From positions 124,001-188,000 of the forward strand of contig NZ_JAFCJM010000004.1 of the NCBI RefSeq assembly GCF_018130955.1: a stretch of 64,000 nt of DNA. The letters run 5' to 3'. The notes under the pieces were generated by a model. It saw nothing but the letters and a program-made list of their open reading frames with translations, was not told the DNA's origin and did not search any database. Origin of the DNA: Bradyrhizobium liaoningense. GTDB taxonomy: Bacteria > Pseudomonadota > Alphaproteobacteria > Rhizobiales > Xanthobacteraceae. Of the stretch, positions 43,891 through 53,636 are shown piece by piece. Each line of letters starts with the position of its first letter. The first letter of the stretch is position 1. A program made the translations under genes and the position numbers.

Positions 43891-45717
43891 TCAGTGGTTA
43901 TCCCGTGCGACGCCAAACGTGCCGGCGACGTTCTGGTAGCGCGTGGCGAGCTCCATGCAGGCGCCGGTCGACTGCTGGCCGACGGTGTTGCGATAGAGCT
44001 CCTGCCACGGCGTCTGGTTCGGCGGATGCTTGAAGCCGCCACTGGCCTTCAACTCGGCGTGGCGCTTCTTCACCTCGTCGTCCGAGATCAGGATGTTGGC
44101 GCTGCCCTTGTTGAGGTCGACGCGCACCTTGTCGCCGGTCCTGAGGATCGCGAGCCCGCCGTCGGCGGCGGCTTCGGGCGAGGCATTGAGGATCGAGGGC
44201 GAGCCCGAGGTGCCCGACTGCCGGCCGTCGCCGATGCAGGGCAGGGACAGGATGCCGCGTTTGATCAGCGCCGCCGGCGGCTGCATGTTCACGACCTCGG
44301 CGCCGCCGGGATAGCCGATCGGACCGGTGCCGCGGATGAACAGCACGCAGCGCTCGTCGATGTCGAGGGAGGGATCGTCGATCCGCTCGTGATAGTCCTC
44401 CGGCCCCTCGAACACGATGGCGCGTCCCTCGAAGGCGTTGAGGTCTTTCGGGTTGCTCAAGTAGCGATCGCGGAACTCCTTGGAGATCACGCTGGTCTTC
44501 ATGATCGCGGAGTCAAACAAATTACCGCGCAGCACCAGGAATCCGGCGTCCTTCACCAGCGGCTTGTCGTAAGCCCAGATCACGTCGTTGTCGGGTTTTG
44601 GCGCTTCCTTGCAGTTCTCGCCGATGCCGCGGCCGTTGACCGTCAGCGCGTCCTCGTGGATGCGCTTGTGCTTCATGAGTTCGCGCACCACCGCCGGCAC
44701 GCCGCCTGCGCGATGAAATTCCTCGCCGAGATAGAAGCCGGCCGGCTGCATGTTGACGAGCAGCGGCACGTCATGGCCGAACCTCTGCCAGTCGTCGATC
44801 GACAGCTCCACGCCGATATGGCGCGCCAGCGCGTTGATGTGGATTGGCGCGTTGGTCGAGCCGCCAATCGCCGAGTTCACCACGATGCAGTTCTCGAACG
44901 CCTTGCGGGTCAGGATGTCAGAGGGTTTCAGATCTTCCCACACCATCTCGACGATGCGTTTTCCGGTCTCGTAGGCGATCTGGCCGCGCTCGCGATAGGG
45001 CGCAGGGATTGCCGCGCAGCCCGGTAGCGAGAAGCCGAGCGCTTCCGCCAGCCCGTTCATGGTCGAGGCGGTGCCCATGGTGTTGCAGTGGCCGACCGAC
45101 GGCGCCGACGAGGCCACGATCTCCATGAATTCTTCGTAGTCGATCTCGCCCGCGGCGAGCCGCTCGCGGGACTTCCAGACGATGGTGCCCGAGCCGGTGC
45201 GCTCGCCGCCATGCCAGCCGTTGAGCATCGGGCCGCCCGACAGCACGATCGCCGGCAGGTTGACGGTCGCCGCTGCCATCATGAGGGCGGGCGTCGTCTT
45301 GTCGCAGCCGGTCGTCAGCACCACGCCGTCGAGGGGATAGCCGAACAGGATCTCGACCAGGCCGAGATAGGCGAGGTTGCGGTCAAGTGCCGCGGTCGGC
45401 CGCTTGCCGGTCTCTTGAATCGGGTGGGTCGGGAATTCCATCGCGATGCCGCCGGCCATCCGGATGCCCTCGCGGACCCGGTGCGCCAGGTCGATATGGT
45501 GACGGTTGCAGGGGGAGAGGTCGTTGCCGGTCTGCGCGATGCCGATGATCGGCTTGCCGGACTGCAATTCCTCGCGGGTGAGCCCGAAATTGAGGTAGCG
45601 CTCCATGTAGAGCGCGGTCATGCCCGGATTATGTGGATTGTCGAACCACTCCTTGGAGCGAAGCCGCCGCTTGCCTGATGTGGCGGGGTGCTGCCCGTTG
45701 GTCTTGTTTGTTGTCAT
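43891..45717 (-). CDS. IlvD/Edd-family dehydratase, pentonate/aldonate type
   Basis: A 608-residue Fe-S dehydratase that converts a sugar acid to a 2-keto-3-deoxy acid. Cluster cysteines are visible in [19 protein letters not shown] and [27 protein letters not shown] is the conserved active-site block near 485-500. It is nearest in length and motif to L-arabinonate/D-xylonate dehydratases rather than to IlvD of valine synthesis. ATG 45717 has an AGGAG site. A LacI-type operator lies 160 bases upstream and the LacI gene is next door. The two SDR genes follow in the same direction. Confidence 0.9.
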   Translation of the reverse strand: MTTNKTNGQHPATSGKRRLRSKEWFDNPHNPGMTALYMERYLNFGLTREELQSGKPIIGIAQTGNDLSPCNRHHIDLAHRVREGIRMAGGIAMEFPTHPIQETGKRPTAALDRNLAYLGLVEILFGYPLDGVVLTTGCDKTTPALMMAAATVNLPAIVLSGGPMLNGWHGGERTGSGTIVWKSRERLAAGEIDYEEFMEIVASSAPSVGHCNTMGTASTMNGLAEALGFSLPGCAAIPAPYRERGQIAYETGKRIVEMVWEDLKPSDILTRKAFENCIVVNSAIGGSTNAPIHINALARHIGVELSIDDWQRFGHDVPLLVNMQPAGFYLGEEFHRAGGVPAVVRELMKHKRIHEDALTVNGRGIGENCKEAPKPDNDVIWAYDKPLVKDAGFLVLRGNLFDSAIMKTSVISKEFRDRYLSNPKDLNAFEGRAIVFEGPEDYHERIDDPSLDIDERCVLFIRGTGPIGYPGGAEVVNMQPPAALIKRGILSLPCIGDGRQSGTSGSPSILNASPEAAADGGLAILRTGDKVRVDLNKGSANILISDDEVKKRHAELKASGGFKHPPNQTPWQELYRNTVGQQSTGACMELATRYQNVAGTFGVARDNH

Positions 45718-45876
45718 TGGTGTCTCCTGCAATGCAAACGCGCGGGCGCTTGGGCCTAAAGGCTCATGGCTCTCAGGCGTTCGGCTTGTGCGATGCCCAA
45801 CGGCGCCGGCGCGTGACTGCGACGGGCCTGTCGGCGGATCGTTTCCTCACAAGCTCGATACTAATCATGACCGCTT

Positions 45877-45890
45877 GGTAACGCTATCAT
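45877..45890. promoter_or_regulatory. LacI-type operator, dehydratase side
   Basis: TGGTAACGCTATCA is a 14-base near-palindrome around the CG core, typical of LacI/GalR operators. Its reverse complement resembles the site at 47006-47019. It lies 160 bases upstream of the dehydratase ATG and immediately after the LacI gene's stop. Confidence 0.65.
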
Positions 45891-45895
45891 TTTGT

Positions 45896-46963
45896 TCATC
45901 CGGCCAACATTCCGGAAACCGCCGGCTGGCTGTCCGGGCGCCGGAGCACCGAGCTTTGGCGCTCGATCACCTTGAATCCGAGATCGAGCACCGGCTGCTC
46001 GGGACGCCGTCCGTCGATCGCGTCGATCAGCATTGTGGCAGCAGTCTTGCCCATCTCATAGCGATTGGTGCGCACGCTCGTGAGCGTCGGCACGGCGGAG
46101 GCCATGAATTCGAGATCATTGAAGCCCACTATCGCGATCTGTGCCGGTACCGCGATCTCGCGCCTGCGGCACTCGAACAGCACGCCGAGCGCAAGGTCGT
46201 CATTGGCGCAGAACACCGCGTCCATGTCCGGCTGCCGCGCCAAGAGGTCGGTGAACAATGTCCCGCCGAGGGTGACCGAGGTGGGCGTCGCCGTCGTGAC
46301 GACCAGCCGCTGGTCGAACAGCGCGGCGTCCTTCATGGCCGAGACATAGCCGTCCAGCCGCCGCTGCACCCGCGGGTCCATCCGTGCGCCGACAAATCCG
46401 ATCTTGCGACAGCCCTGCGCGTAGAGATGCGCAACGGCCGCGCGCGCCGCATCATAGTGGGAAAAGCCGATCATCATGTCGACGGGATTGGGGCCGATCT
46501 CCATGATCTGCACGATCGGACAATCGGCGGCCTCCAGCATCGCTCGCGATTCGGCGGTCTGGTCGATCCCGGTGACGATCAGCCCGGCCGGCTTCTGCGC
46601 AAGAAACAGGCGCAGGAGCTTTTCTTCCTGGAGGATGCTGTAGCGGGTGTTGGAGAGCTGGATCGAGTAGCGGCTGCCTTCGGACGCATCGTAGATGCCG
46701 CGCAGTACGTCGGAGAACACGTTGTTGGTCAAGGAGGGAATGAGGACGCCGATCACTTCCGTGCGCTGCGATGCAAGTGCACGCGCCGCGAGATTCGGCA
46801 CATAACCCAATTCTTTGGCGGCGCTCTCGACTCGCGCGCGCTTGGCGACCGACAGCGCCTCCGGATTTCTGAAGAAGCGGGACGCGGTAATGGGGCTGAC
46901 ACCCGCGAGCTCGGCGACTTCCGCCAGCCGGATCTTGCCAGACTTGGTGCGTTTTCGTCCCAT
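45896..46963 (-). CDS. LacI-family transcriptional regulator
   Basis: A 355-residue regulator with an N-terminal LacI helix-turn-helix (IRLAEVAELAGVSPITASRFFRNPEALS, about residues 11-38), hinge (LGYVPNLAARALASQR) and a periplasmic-binding-like effector domain (IGVLIPSLTNNVFSDVLRGI; AVFCANDDLALGVL). ATG 46963 is used because the earlier TTG frame adds a non-conserved part. It lies between the dehydratase operon and the divergent ABC importer operon, and operators are found on both sides. The effector is probably the imported sugar acid or its intermediate. Confidence 0.92.
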   Translation of the reverse strand: MGRKRTKSGKIRLAEVAELAGVSPITASRFFRNPEALSVAKRARVESAAKELGYVPNLAARALASQRTEVIGVLIPSLTNNVFSDVLRGIYDASEGSRYSIQLSNTRYSILQEEKLLRLFLAQKPAGLIVTGIDQTAESRAMLEAADCPIVQIMEIGPNPVDMMIGFSHYDAARAAVAHLYAQGCRKIGFVGARMDPRVQRRLDGYVSAMKDAALFDQRLVVTTATPTSVTLGGTLFTDLLARQPDMDAVFCANDDLALGVLFECRRREIAVPAQIAIVGFNDLEFMASAVPTLTSVRTNRYEMGKTAATMLIDAIDGRRPEQPVLDLGFKVIERQSSVLRRPDSQPAVSGMLAG

Positions 46964-47005
46964 TTGCTGCTCATACCACAGGCCTCTGTGCAAACAAAGG
47001 AACAT

Positions 47006-47019
47006 TGACAGCGCTACCA
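47006..47019. promoter_or_regulatory. LacI-type operator, importer side
   Basis: TGACAGCGCTACCA is a near-palindrome with the same GCGC/CGCT core layout as the site at 45877. It sits 42 bases upstream of the LacI gene ATG and 148 bases upstream of the importer ATPase gene, so it can serve autoregulation and import control. Confidence 0.65.
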
Positions 47020-47167
47020 GACCAGACTAACCAAAGACAAATTGCAAAAACCGCACAAACTGCCGACAATGCCGCCCGCTACACTCGGGCTTCGCTCGGC
47101 GAAGTTTCAGAAAAACAAGACGGTAGCGGCGCTTGATCGGCGTCGCGATCCATGAGGAGGGAGCTAG

Positions 47168-48235
47168 ATGTCGTCTGTGCAAATCCGCGACGTGCGGAAA
47201 TCGTTCGGCAATTTTGAGGTCCTGCACGGCGTGACCGTTCCGATCGAGGATGGCGAATTCGTCGTGCTGGTCGGCCCCTCCGGCTGCGGCAAGTCCACCC
47301 TGCTGCGCATGCTCGCCGGTCTCGAGAACATCACCTCAGGCACGATCTCGATCGGCGATCGCGTGGTCAACAATGTCCAGCCGAAGGAGCGGGACATTGC
47401 AATGGTGTTCCAGAACTACGCGCTCTATCCGCACATGACGGTCGCCGACAACATGGGCTTCTCGCTCAAGCTGCGCGGCGCAAGCCAGGACGAGATCGGC
47501 AAGCGCGTGAAGCGCGCCGCCGAGATCCTCGCGCTCGCACCGTTGCTCGAACGTTATCCGCGCCAGCTTTCGGGCGGCCAGCGCCAGCGCGTCGCCATGG
47601 GCCGCGCGATCGTGCGCGATCCGCAGGTGTTCTTGTTCGACGAGCCGCTGTCCAATCTCGACGCCAAGCTGCGCGTTGCCATGCGCACCGAGATCAAGGA
47701 GCTGCATCAGCGGCTGAAGACGACCACCGTCTACGTCACCCACGACCAGATCGAGGCCATGACGATGGCCGACAAGATCGTCGTCATGCATGACGGCATC
47801 GTCGAGCAGATGGGCTCGCCGCTCGAGCTCTACGACAAGCCAGCCAACCAGTTCGTTGCGGGCTTCATCGGCTCGCCCGCGATGAACTTCCTCAAGGGCA
47901 AAGTTCGGTCGAACGGCGTCGCCAGCTTCGAGGGGCCGAACGGCGTCAAGCTGCCACTGAAGACCGCGCCAACTGCCTCCGACGGTCAGCCCGCGGTCTA
48001 CGGCATCCGGCCCGAGCACTTCACCATCGCCGATGACGGCGCCGAGGCCGAGATCATCGTGGTCGAGCCGACCGGCTCGGAAACGCAGGTGTTTGCCAAG
48101 CTCGGCGGCGAGCAGGTCGTCGCCGTCTTCCGCGAGCGCCACCAGTTCAATCCGGGCGACAAGATCCGGTTGAAGCCCGATCCGTCGCTCGTCCATCTGT
48201 TCGACGATGCGACGGGCAAACGGCTCAATGCATAA
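47168..48235 (+). CDS. CUT1-type ABC transporter ATPase (UgpC/MsmK-like)
   Basis: A 355-residue ATPase: Walker A GPSGCGKST (about 37-45), Q-loop VFQNYALYPHMTV, signature LSGGQRQRVAMGRAI, Walker B FLFDEPLSNLDAKL and H-loop YVTHDQIEAMTMADKI. The last third is the TOBE/OB regulatory domain typical of MalK/UgpC. It powers the two permeases encoded downstream. It is the first gene of the importer operon, divergent from the LacI gene. Confidence 0.94.
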   Translation: MSSVQIRDVRKSFGNFEVLHGVTVPIEDGEFVVLVGPSGCGKSTLLRMLAGLENITSGTISIGDRVVNNVQPKERDIAMVFQNYALYPHMTVADNMGFSLKLRGASQDEIGKRVKRAAEILALAPLLERYPRQLSGGQRQRVAMGRAIVRDPQVFLFDEPLSNLDAKLRVAMRTEIKELHQRLKTTTVYVTHDQIEAMTMADKIVVMHDGIVEQMGSPLELYDKPANQFVAGFIGSPAMNFLKGKVRSNGVASFEGPNGVKLPLKTAPTASDGQPAVYGIRPEHFTIADDGAEAEIIVVEPTGSETQVFAKLGGEQVVAVFRERHQFNPGDKIRLKPDPSLVHLFDDATGKRLNA

Positions 48236-48267
48236 GGCAGACTAAAAAGCATCACAGGGAGGATGAC

Positions 48268-49587
48268 ATGCAAGACTTTACCCGCCGGGCATTGCTTCAA
48301 GGCGGAACGGCGCTGGCTGCCACCGGCGCACTGACTGGGCCGGCACTGTTCGAATTCGCAAAAGCCTGGGCGGCGGACGCGCCGTGGAAGGCCGAGCCGG
48401 GCGCCAAGCTGACGGTGATGCGCTGGAAGCGCTTCGTGCCGGCGGAAGACGAGGCGTTCAATGCCATGGTTGCAGCGTTCAAGGCCGCGACCGGCACCGA
48501 GATGAACGTGTTCAGCGAGTCCTTCGAGGACGTGCAGCCAAAGGCCTCGGTCGCCGCCAACACCGGCTCCGGTCTCGACCTGGCCTGGGGTCTGCACACG
48601 CTGCCGCAGCTCTTCCCGACCAAGGTCCTCAAGATGAACGACGTTGCCGACTACCTCGGCAACAAATACGGCGGCTGGACCGATGCCGCAGCGCGCACCT
48701 GCAAGCAGGGCAATGACTGGCTCGGCATTCCCGTCGCCACGGTCGGCGGCTACTACACCTACCGCAAGTCGGCGACCGACAAGGCTGGCTTCAAAGAGTT
48801 CCCGAAGGATTTCCCGGGCTTCCTTGAAATGTGCAAGGCGCTCAAGGCGAACAACACGCCCGCCGGCCTGGCGCTCGGCCACGCCAGCGGCGACGCCAAT
48901 GGCTGGCTGCACGGGATGCTCTGGGGTCACGGTGCCTACACCGTCGACAAGGATGACAAGGTCATCATCAACTCGCCGGAGACCATCAAGGCGCTGGAAT
49001 ACGTCAAGGCGCTGTCGGAGACCTTCATTCCCGGCGTCGCCTCCTGGAACGACTCATCCAACAACAAGGCGTTCCTCGCCGGCGAATTGTATTGCACCCT
49101 GAATGGCATCTCGATCTACATCGCCGCCAAGGACGACCCGACCAAGAAAGAGCTGGCGGAAGACACCTATCACGCGCTGTGGCCGGTGGGTCCGGTCGGC
49201 AAGCCGACCGAACTGCAGCTCTGCGTGCCGATCCTGGCCTTCAACTTCACGAAGTATCCGAACGCTGCGAAGGCCTTCATCGCCTTCATGCTGGAGAAGG
49301 AGAACTTCGAGAAGTGGCTGACGGGTGCGCGGGGCTATCTCACCCACACGCTCAATGCCTACGAAAGTGCGCCGGTCTGGACCGCCGATCCAAAGAATGC
49401 GGTGTTCTCCCAGGCTTCGAAGCGCGCGCTGCCGGCTTCCGGCATCGGCACGCCGGGCGAGAAGGCGGCGACCGCGATCGCCGACTTCATCGTGGTCGAT
49501 ATGTTCGCCAACTACTGCACCGGTGCCAAGGATGCCAAGTCCTCGGTGGCGGAAGCCGAACGGCAGTTGAAGCGCATCTATCGCTAA
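48268..49587 (+). CDS. CUT1-type sugar-binding protein with Tat signal
   Basis: A 439-residue extracellular solute-binding protein (family 1). The N-terminus has a twin-arginine motif TRRALLQG and a hydrophobic stretch with cleavage near AWAADA (about residue 36), so it may be exported by Tat. The mature protein has MRWKRFVPAEDEAFNAMVAAF and later KALEYVKALSET-like helices. Export folded is unusual for this class but known in rhizobia. A hairpin follows the stop, keeping this gene's message in excess. Confidence 0.9.
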   Translation: MQDFTRRALLQGGTALAATGALTGPALFEFAKAWAADAPWKAEPGAKLTVMRWKRFVPAEDEAFNAMVAAFKAATGTEMNVFSESFEDVQPKASVAANTGSGLDLAWGLHTLPQLFPTKVLKMNDVADYLGNKYGGWTDAAARTCKQGNDWLGIPVATVGGYYTYRKSATDKAGFKEFPKDFPGFLEMCKALKANNTPAGLALGHASGDANGWLHGMLWGHGAYTVDKDDKVIINSPETIKALEYVKALSETFIPGVASWNDSSNNKAFLAGELYCTLNGISIYIAAKDDPTKKELAEDTYHALWPVGPVGKPTELQLCVPILAFNFTKYPNAAKAFIAFMLEKENFEKWLTGARGYLTHTLNAYESAPVWTADPKNAVFSQASKRALPASGIGTPGEKAATAIADFIVVDMFANYCTGAKDAKSSVAEAERQLKRIYR

Positions 49588-49596
49588 GGTCGCGGG

Positions 49597-49618
49597 GCGG
49601 GCGGTTTCGGCCGCCCGC
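49597..49618 (+). terminator. Hairpin after the sugar-binding protein gene
   Basis: GCGGGCGG at 49597-49604 pairs perfectly with CCGCCCGC at 49611-49618 across a 6-base loop, without a T-tract. It is more likely an RNA stabiliser or partial stop between the binding protein and permease genes than a full terminator. Confidence 0.55.
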
Positions 49619-49647
49619 TCATTAACACTTGATCAGGGATGTCGGGC

Positions 49648-50604
49648 ATGGCTGATATCGCAGTTGCTCCCCGGGCCAAGCCTCAATTTCGCGAGGCGAG
49701 CGCCTGGGACCAGCTCAAGCACAACCGCAATTGGCTTGGCCTCTGGTTCATGTTGCCGGCCATGGCCTTCCTGATCTTCTTCCTGGCCTATCCGTTGGGC
49801 CTGGGCATCTGGCTGTCCTTTACCGACACCCGGATCGGCCGGGTCGGGCATTTCGTCGCCACCGAGAACTACGAGTGGCTGTGGGACGATTCCATCTTCT
49901 GGCTGTCGGTCTTCAACACGCTGCTCTACACCTTCCTCGCGAGCGCCATCAAATTCGCGATCGGGCTCTATCTCGCGCTGCTCCTCAACGAGAACATGCC
50001 GTTCAAGGCGATGTTGCGCGCGATGGTCTTGATCCCCTTCATCGTGCCGACGGTGCTCTCCGCGCTAGCCTTCTGGTGGATCTTCGACTCCCAATTCTCG
50101 ATCATCTCCTGGTCGCTGAAGCATCTCGGCCTGATCAGCCAGAACATCAACTTCCTGGGCGACGCGACATGGGCGCGGATCTGCGTGATCTTCGCCAACA
50201 TCTGGCGCGGCGTGCCGTTCGTGGCGATCACGCTGCTCGCCGGCCTCCAGACCGTGTCGCCGTCGCTGTACGAAGCCGCAACGCTCGACGGCGCGACGAG
50301 CTGGCAGAACTTCCGGTACATCACCTATCCCTTGCTGACGCCGATCATCGCCGTTGTCATGACCTTCTCGGTCCTGTTCACCTTCACCGACTTCCAGCTC
50401 ATCTGGGCGATGACCCGCGGCGGCCCGGTCAACGCCACCCACCTGATGGCGACCTTGTCCTATCAACGCGCGATCATCGCCGGGCAACTCGGCGAGGGAG
50501 CCGCGATCTCCAGCGCCATGATTCCATTCTTGCTTGCCGCAATCATGATCTCCTGGTTCGGCTTGCAGCGCAGAAAGTGGCAACAGGGAGAGAGCAATGA
50601 CTGA
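49648..50604 (+). CDS. CUT1-type ABC permease 1 (MalF/LacF-like)
   Basis: A 318-residue permease with six helices: the first near LGLWFMLPAMAFLIFFLAYPLGLGIWLSF, and the ATPase-contact EAA loop YEAATLDGATSWQNFRYITYPLL near residues 205-227. ATG 49648 is listed because AGGGA lies at the right distance; an ATG at 49639 is also in frame. It overlaps the second permease by 8 bp. Confidence 0.92.
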   Translation: MADIAVAPRAKPQFREASAWDQLKHNRNWLGLWFMLPAMAFLIFFLAYPLGLGIWLSFTDTRIGRVGHFVATENYEWLWDDSIFWLSVFNTLLYTFLASAIKFAIGLYLALLLNENMPFKAMLRAMVLIPFIVPTVLSALAFWWIFDSQFSIISWSLKHLGLISQNINFLGDATWARICVIFANIWRGVPFVAITLLAGLQTVSPSLYEAATLDGATSWQNFRYITYPLLTPIIAVVMTFSVLFTFTDFQLIWAMTRGGPVNATHLMATLSYQRAIIAGQLGEGAAISSAMIPFLLAAIMISWFGLQRRKWQQGESND

Positions 50605-51520
50605 TCTTCCTGCCTCGAAAGTCGATCTCAAGACCGTCCTGTCGACGCCAGCGCGCGTCGATAACAGCGAAGGCATGAGCTATCTCCAGTCGGTGCCGCG
50701 GCGCGTCGTGACGCTCTATCTGCCGCTCTCGATCATCGTCGTCATCCTGCTGTTTCCGTTCTACTGGATGGCGCTGACGTCGATCAAACCGGACGAGCAG
50801 TTGATCGACCTTGAGACCTACAGCCCGTTCTGGACTTGGAATCCGACCTTCAAGCACTTCTACAAGCTCTTGTTCGACAGCTACTACCCGCACTGGCTCT
50901 GGAACACGATGTATGTGGCGGTCTGCGCGACCGTGCTCTCGATCATCGCCTCGGTGCTCGCGGCCTATGCCATCGTGCGCCTGCGCTACAAGGGTGCGAA
51001 CCTCGTCGGCGGGCTGATCTTCCTGGCCTATCTGGTGCCGCCCTCGATCCTGTTCATTCCGCTCGCTACCGTCGTGTTCCAGTACGGCCTGTTCGACTCG
51101 CCGATGGCGCTGATCCTGACCTATCCGACCATCCTGATCCCGTTCTCGACATGGCTGTTGATGGGCTACTTCAAGACCATCCCGTTCGAGCTCGAGGAAT
51201 GCGCGCTGATCGACGGGGCAAGCCGCTGGCAGATCCTGATCAAGATCGTGCTGCCGCTGGCGATCCCCGGGCTGATCTCGGCCTTCATCTTCTGCTTCAC
51301 GTTGTGCTGGAACGAGTTCATCTACGCGCTGACGTTCCTGCAGTCGGTCAGCAACAAGACCGTTCCCGTCGCGATCGTCAACGAGTTCGTCGACGGCGAC
51401 ATCTACCGGTGGGGCTCGCTGATGGCGGGTGCGCTGGCGGGCTCGCTGCCGCTGGTTATCCTTTACGCCTTCTTCGTGGAGCATTATGTGTCGGCGATGA
51501 CCGGCGCGGTGAAGGAATGA
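50597..51520 (+). CDS. CUT1-type ABC permease 2 (MalG/LacG-like)
   Basis: A 307-residue permease. After a cytoplasmic N-terminus a helix (YLPLSIIVVILLFPFYWMALTSIKPDEQL) begins. The EAA loop reads LEECALIDGASRWQILIKIVLPLAIPG (about 197-222). It overlaps permease 1 by 8 bp and completes the importer. The DenD-like gene follows after 65 bp. Confidence 0.93.
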   Translation: MTDLPASKVDLKTVLSTPARVDNSEGMSYLQSVPRRVVTLYLPLSIIVVILLFPFYWMALTSIKPDEQLIDLETYSPFWTWNPTFKHFYKLLFDSYYPHWLWNTMYVAVCATVLSIIASVLAAYAIVRLRYKGANLVGGLIFLAYLVPPSILFIPLATVVFQYGLFDSPMALILTYPTILIPFSTWLLMGYFKTIPFELEECALIDGASRWQILIKIVLPLAIPGLISAFIFCFTLCWNEFIYALTFLQSVSNKTVPVAIVNEFVDGDIYRWGSLMAGALAGSLPLVILYAFFVEHYVSAMTGAVKE

Positions 51521-51585
51521 TGGCGGGCCGGATACAGTTCGCGTCGAGACGGCGCGCTCAAGACCAATAAGAAGGAGTCTGGCTC

Positions 51586-52572
51586 TTGCACATTCTGGTT
51601 CTCGGCGCTGCCGGCATGGTCGGCCGCAAATTGTGCGAACGTTTGCTGCGCGACGGCCGCCTCGGCAAGAGCGATATCACGCGGCTCACCATGCACGACG
51701 TGGTCGAGCCGAAGAAGCCGGAGAAGGCCGGCTTCCCCGTCGACACCGTCTTCGGCGATTTCGCAGTAGCAGGCGCGGCCGAAAAGCTGATCGCCGGCCG
51801 CCCCGATGTGATCTTCCATCTCGCCGCGATCGTGTCCGGCGAAGCCGAGCTCGATTTCGACAAGGGCTACCGCATCAACCTCGACGGCACGCGGATGCTG
51901 CTCGACGCCATCAGGCTTGCCGGGGGCGGCTACAAGCCGCGCGTTGTGTTCACCTCGTCGATCGCGGTGTTCGGCGCGCCGTTCCCGGAGGCGATCGGCG
52001 ACGAGTTCTTCCACACCCCGCTCTTGAGCTACGGCACGCAGAAGGCGATCGGCGAATTGCTGCTCGCCGATTATTCCCGCCGCGGCTTCCTGGACGGCAT
52101 CGGCATCCGGTTGCCGACCATCTGCATCCGGCCCGGCCTGCCCAACAAGGCGGCATCCGGCTTCTTCTCCAACATCCTGCGCGAGCCGCTCGCGGGCAAG
52201 GAAGCCGTCCTGCCGGTGTCCGAGGACGTCCGTCATTGGCACGCGACGCCGCGCTCGGCCGTCGGCTTCCTGCTGCATGCCGGAACGATGGATCTCGCCG
52301 CGGTCGGCCCGCGCCGCAATCTCACCATGCCAGGCCTGTCGGCGACCGTCGGCGAGCAGATCGCGGCCTTGAAGCGGGTCGCCGGCGAGAAAGTCGCCGC
52401 GCGCATCAAGCGCGAGCCGGATCCCTTCATCGTGGGCATCGTCGGCGGCTGGCCGCGCAATTTCGATGCGCGGCGGTCGCGCGAGCTCGGCTTCACCACC
52501 GCCGAAAAGACTTTTGACGACATCATTCGCATTCACATCGAAGACGAGCTCGGCGGCACCTTCGTTGCCTAG
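51586..52572 (+). CDS. NAD-dependent epimerase/dehydrogenase, D-erythronate dehydrogenase-like
   Basis: A 328-residue extended SDR. The nucleotide site is GAAGMVG (residues 7-13) after the first strand, with FHLAAIVSGEAE and TSSIAVFG typical of the DenD group, and active-site SYGTQKAIGE (YxxxK near residue 147). DenD oxidises D-erythronate to 2-oxo-tetronate; the rest of the DenD pathway (OtnK, OtnC, OtnI) is not seen, so the true substrate may be another sugar acid. TTG 51586 is chosen because AGAAGGAG precedes it and the Rossmann strand begins at once. Confidence 0.82.
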   Translation: MHILVLGAAGMVGRKLCERLLRDGRLGKSDITRLTMHDVVEPKKPEKAGFPVDTVFGDFAVAGAAEKLIAGRPDVIFHLAAIVSGEAELDFDKGYRINLDGTRMLLDAIRLAGGGYKPRVVFTSSIAVFGAPFPEAIGDEFFHTPLLSYGTQKAIGELLLADYSRRGFLDGIGIRLPTICIRPGLPNKAASGFFSNILREPLAGKEAVLPVSEDVRHWHATPRSAVGFLLHAGTMDLAAVGPRRNLTMPGLSATVGEQIAALKRVAGEKVAARIKREPDPFIVGIVGGWPRNFDARRSRELGFTTAEKTFDDIIRIHIEDELGGTFVA

Positions 52573-52631
52573 AGGTTGGTCGCTTAAAGCTTCGCTCTTG
52601 AAGTGATCTGTTGAATGGCGCAGGTGAAGCC

Positions 52632-53600
52632 ATGGCGAACGTAGCCTGCATTGGCGAATGCATGATCGAGCTCCGGCAAGCCCAGGGCGGACAGTCCGCC
52701 GGGCAGGGCGGCGGCCTGTATTCGCGCGGCTTTGGCGGCGACACGCTCAACACCGCCGTCTATCTCGCTCGCCTCGAGGTCAAGGTCGACTATCTTACCG
52801 CGCTCGGTGACGATGCGCTGAGCGACGAGATGATCGCGGCCTGGACCGCGGAGAATGTCGGCACGCGGCGAGTTCTGCGGCTGCCCGGCAAGCTGCCCGG
52901 CCTCTACATGATCCAGACCGATGCGAAGGGAGAGCGGCAGTTCTTTCACTGGCGCGAAAACTCCGCCGCGCGCCGGCTGATGGACGTGCCGGAGACGGAC
53001 GAGATCCTGAATTCGCTGATGGGCTACAACATCGTCTATCTCTCGGCCATCACGCTCTCGATCTACACCGAGAGCGGCCGCGAGCGCCTGCTGGCGGCGG
53101 TGAAGCGCGCACGTCTGCTCGGCACCCGCTTCGCGTTCGACACCAATTTCCGCGCGCGGGGCTGGCCCGACCTCGACGTCGCGCGCCGGGCTTTTGCTGC
53201 CGCTTTTGAGGTCGCCGACATCGTCCTGTGCTCGACCGAGGACATGACCACGCTCTATCCCGGCGAAAGCCACGCCCAGCTCATGGCGCGCATTCCTGCG
53301 CCCGAGCTGGTTCTGCGGCTCGCCGAGCCCGTCAGCCTGTTGCGCTTCCCCGGCGGCTCCAGCGAGGTGAGGGCCGAGCCGGTGACGAAGCCGGTGGTCG
53401 ACACCACGGCCGCGGGCGACAGTTTTGCCGCAGCCTACATCGCCGCCCGGCTCGCCGACGCCGACCCGGTCGAGGCCGCGCATGCCGGCCATCGTCTTGC
53501 CGGTCTCGTGATCTGCTATCCCGGCGCCATCATCCCGGCCTATGCCATGCCGCCGAAGAAGCGGTACCGTTCGGCCAGCTCGCGCCAAGCGTCTAAATAG
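52632..53600 (+). CDS. kdgK: PfkB-family sugar kinase, 2-keto-3-deoxygluconokinase-like
   Basis: A 322-residue ribokinase-fold enzyme. It begins VACIGECMIEL, with GGLYSRGFGGDTLNTAVYLARL (substrate lid), FDTNFRARGWP and the C-terminal catalytic TTAAGDSFAAAY (near residues 255-268) with the base Asp. It phosphorylates 2-keto-3-deoxy acids to give KDPG-type products. ATG 52632 is preferred to 52611. The next gene, a KDPG aldolase, supports the assignment. Confidence 0.9.
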   Translation: MANVACIGECMIELRQAQGGQSAGQGGGLYSRGFGGDTLNTAVYLARLEVKVDYLTALGDDALSDEMIAAWTAENVGTRRVLRLPGKLPGLYMIQTDAKGERQFFHWRENSAARRLMDVPETDEILNSLMGYNIVYLSAITLSIYTESGRERLLAAVKRARLLGTRFAFDTNFRARGWPDLDVARRAFAAAFEVADIVLCSTEDMTTLYPGESHAQLMARIPAPELVLRLAEPVSLLRFPGGSSEVRAEPVTKPVVDTTAAGDSFAAAYIAARLADADPVEAAHAGHRLAGLVICYPGAIIPAYAMPPKKRYRSASSRQASK

Positions 53601-53636
53601 GCTTCCAAATAAGCTTCCAGATAAGATTGCTGCACC

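Noticed and set aside
45620..47008. 462-codon plus-strand frame opposite the LacI gene
   Set aside because: Low-complexity His/Arg-rich translation, while the minus strand has a complete LacI protein.
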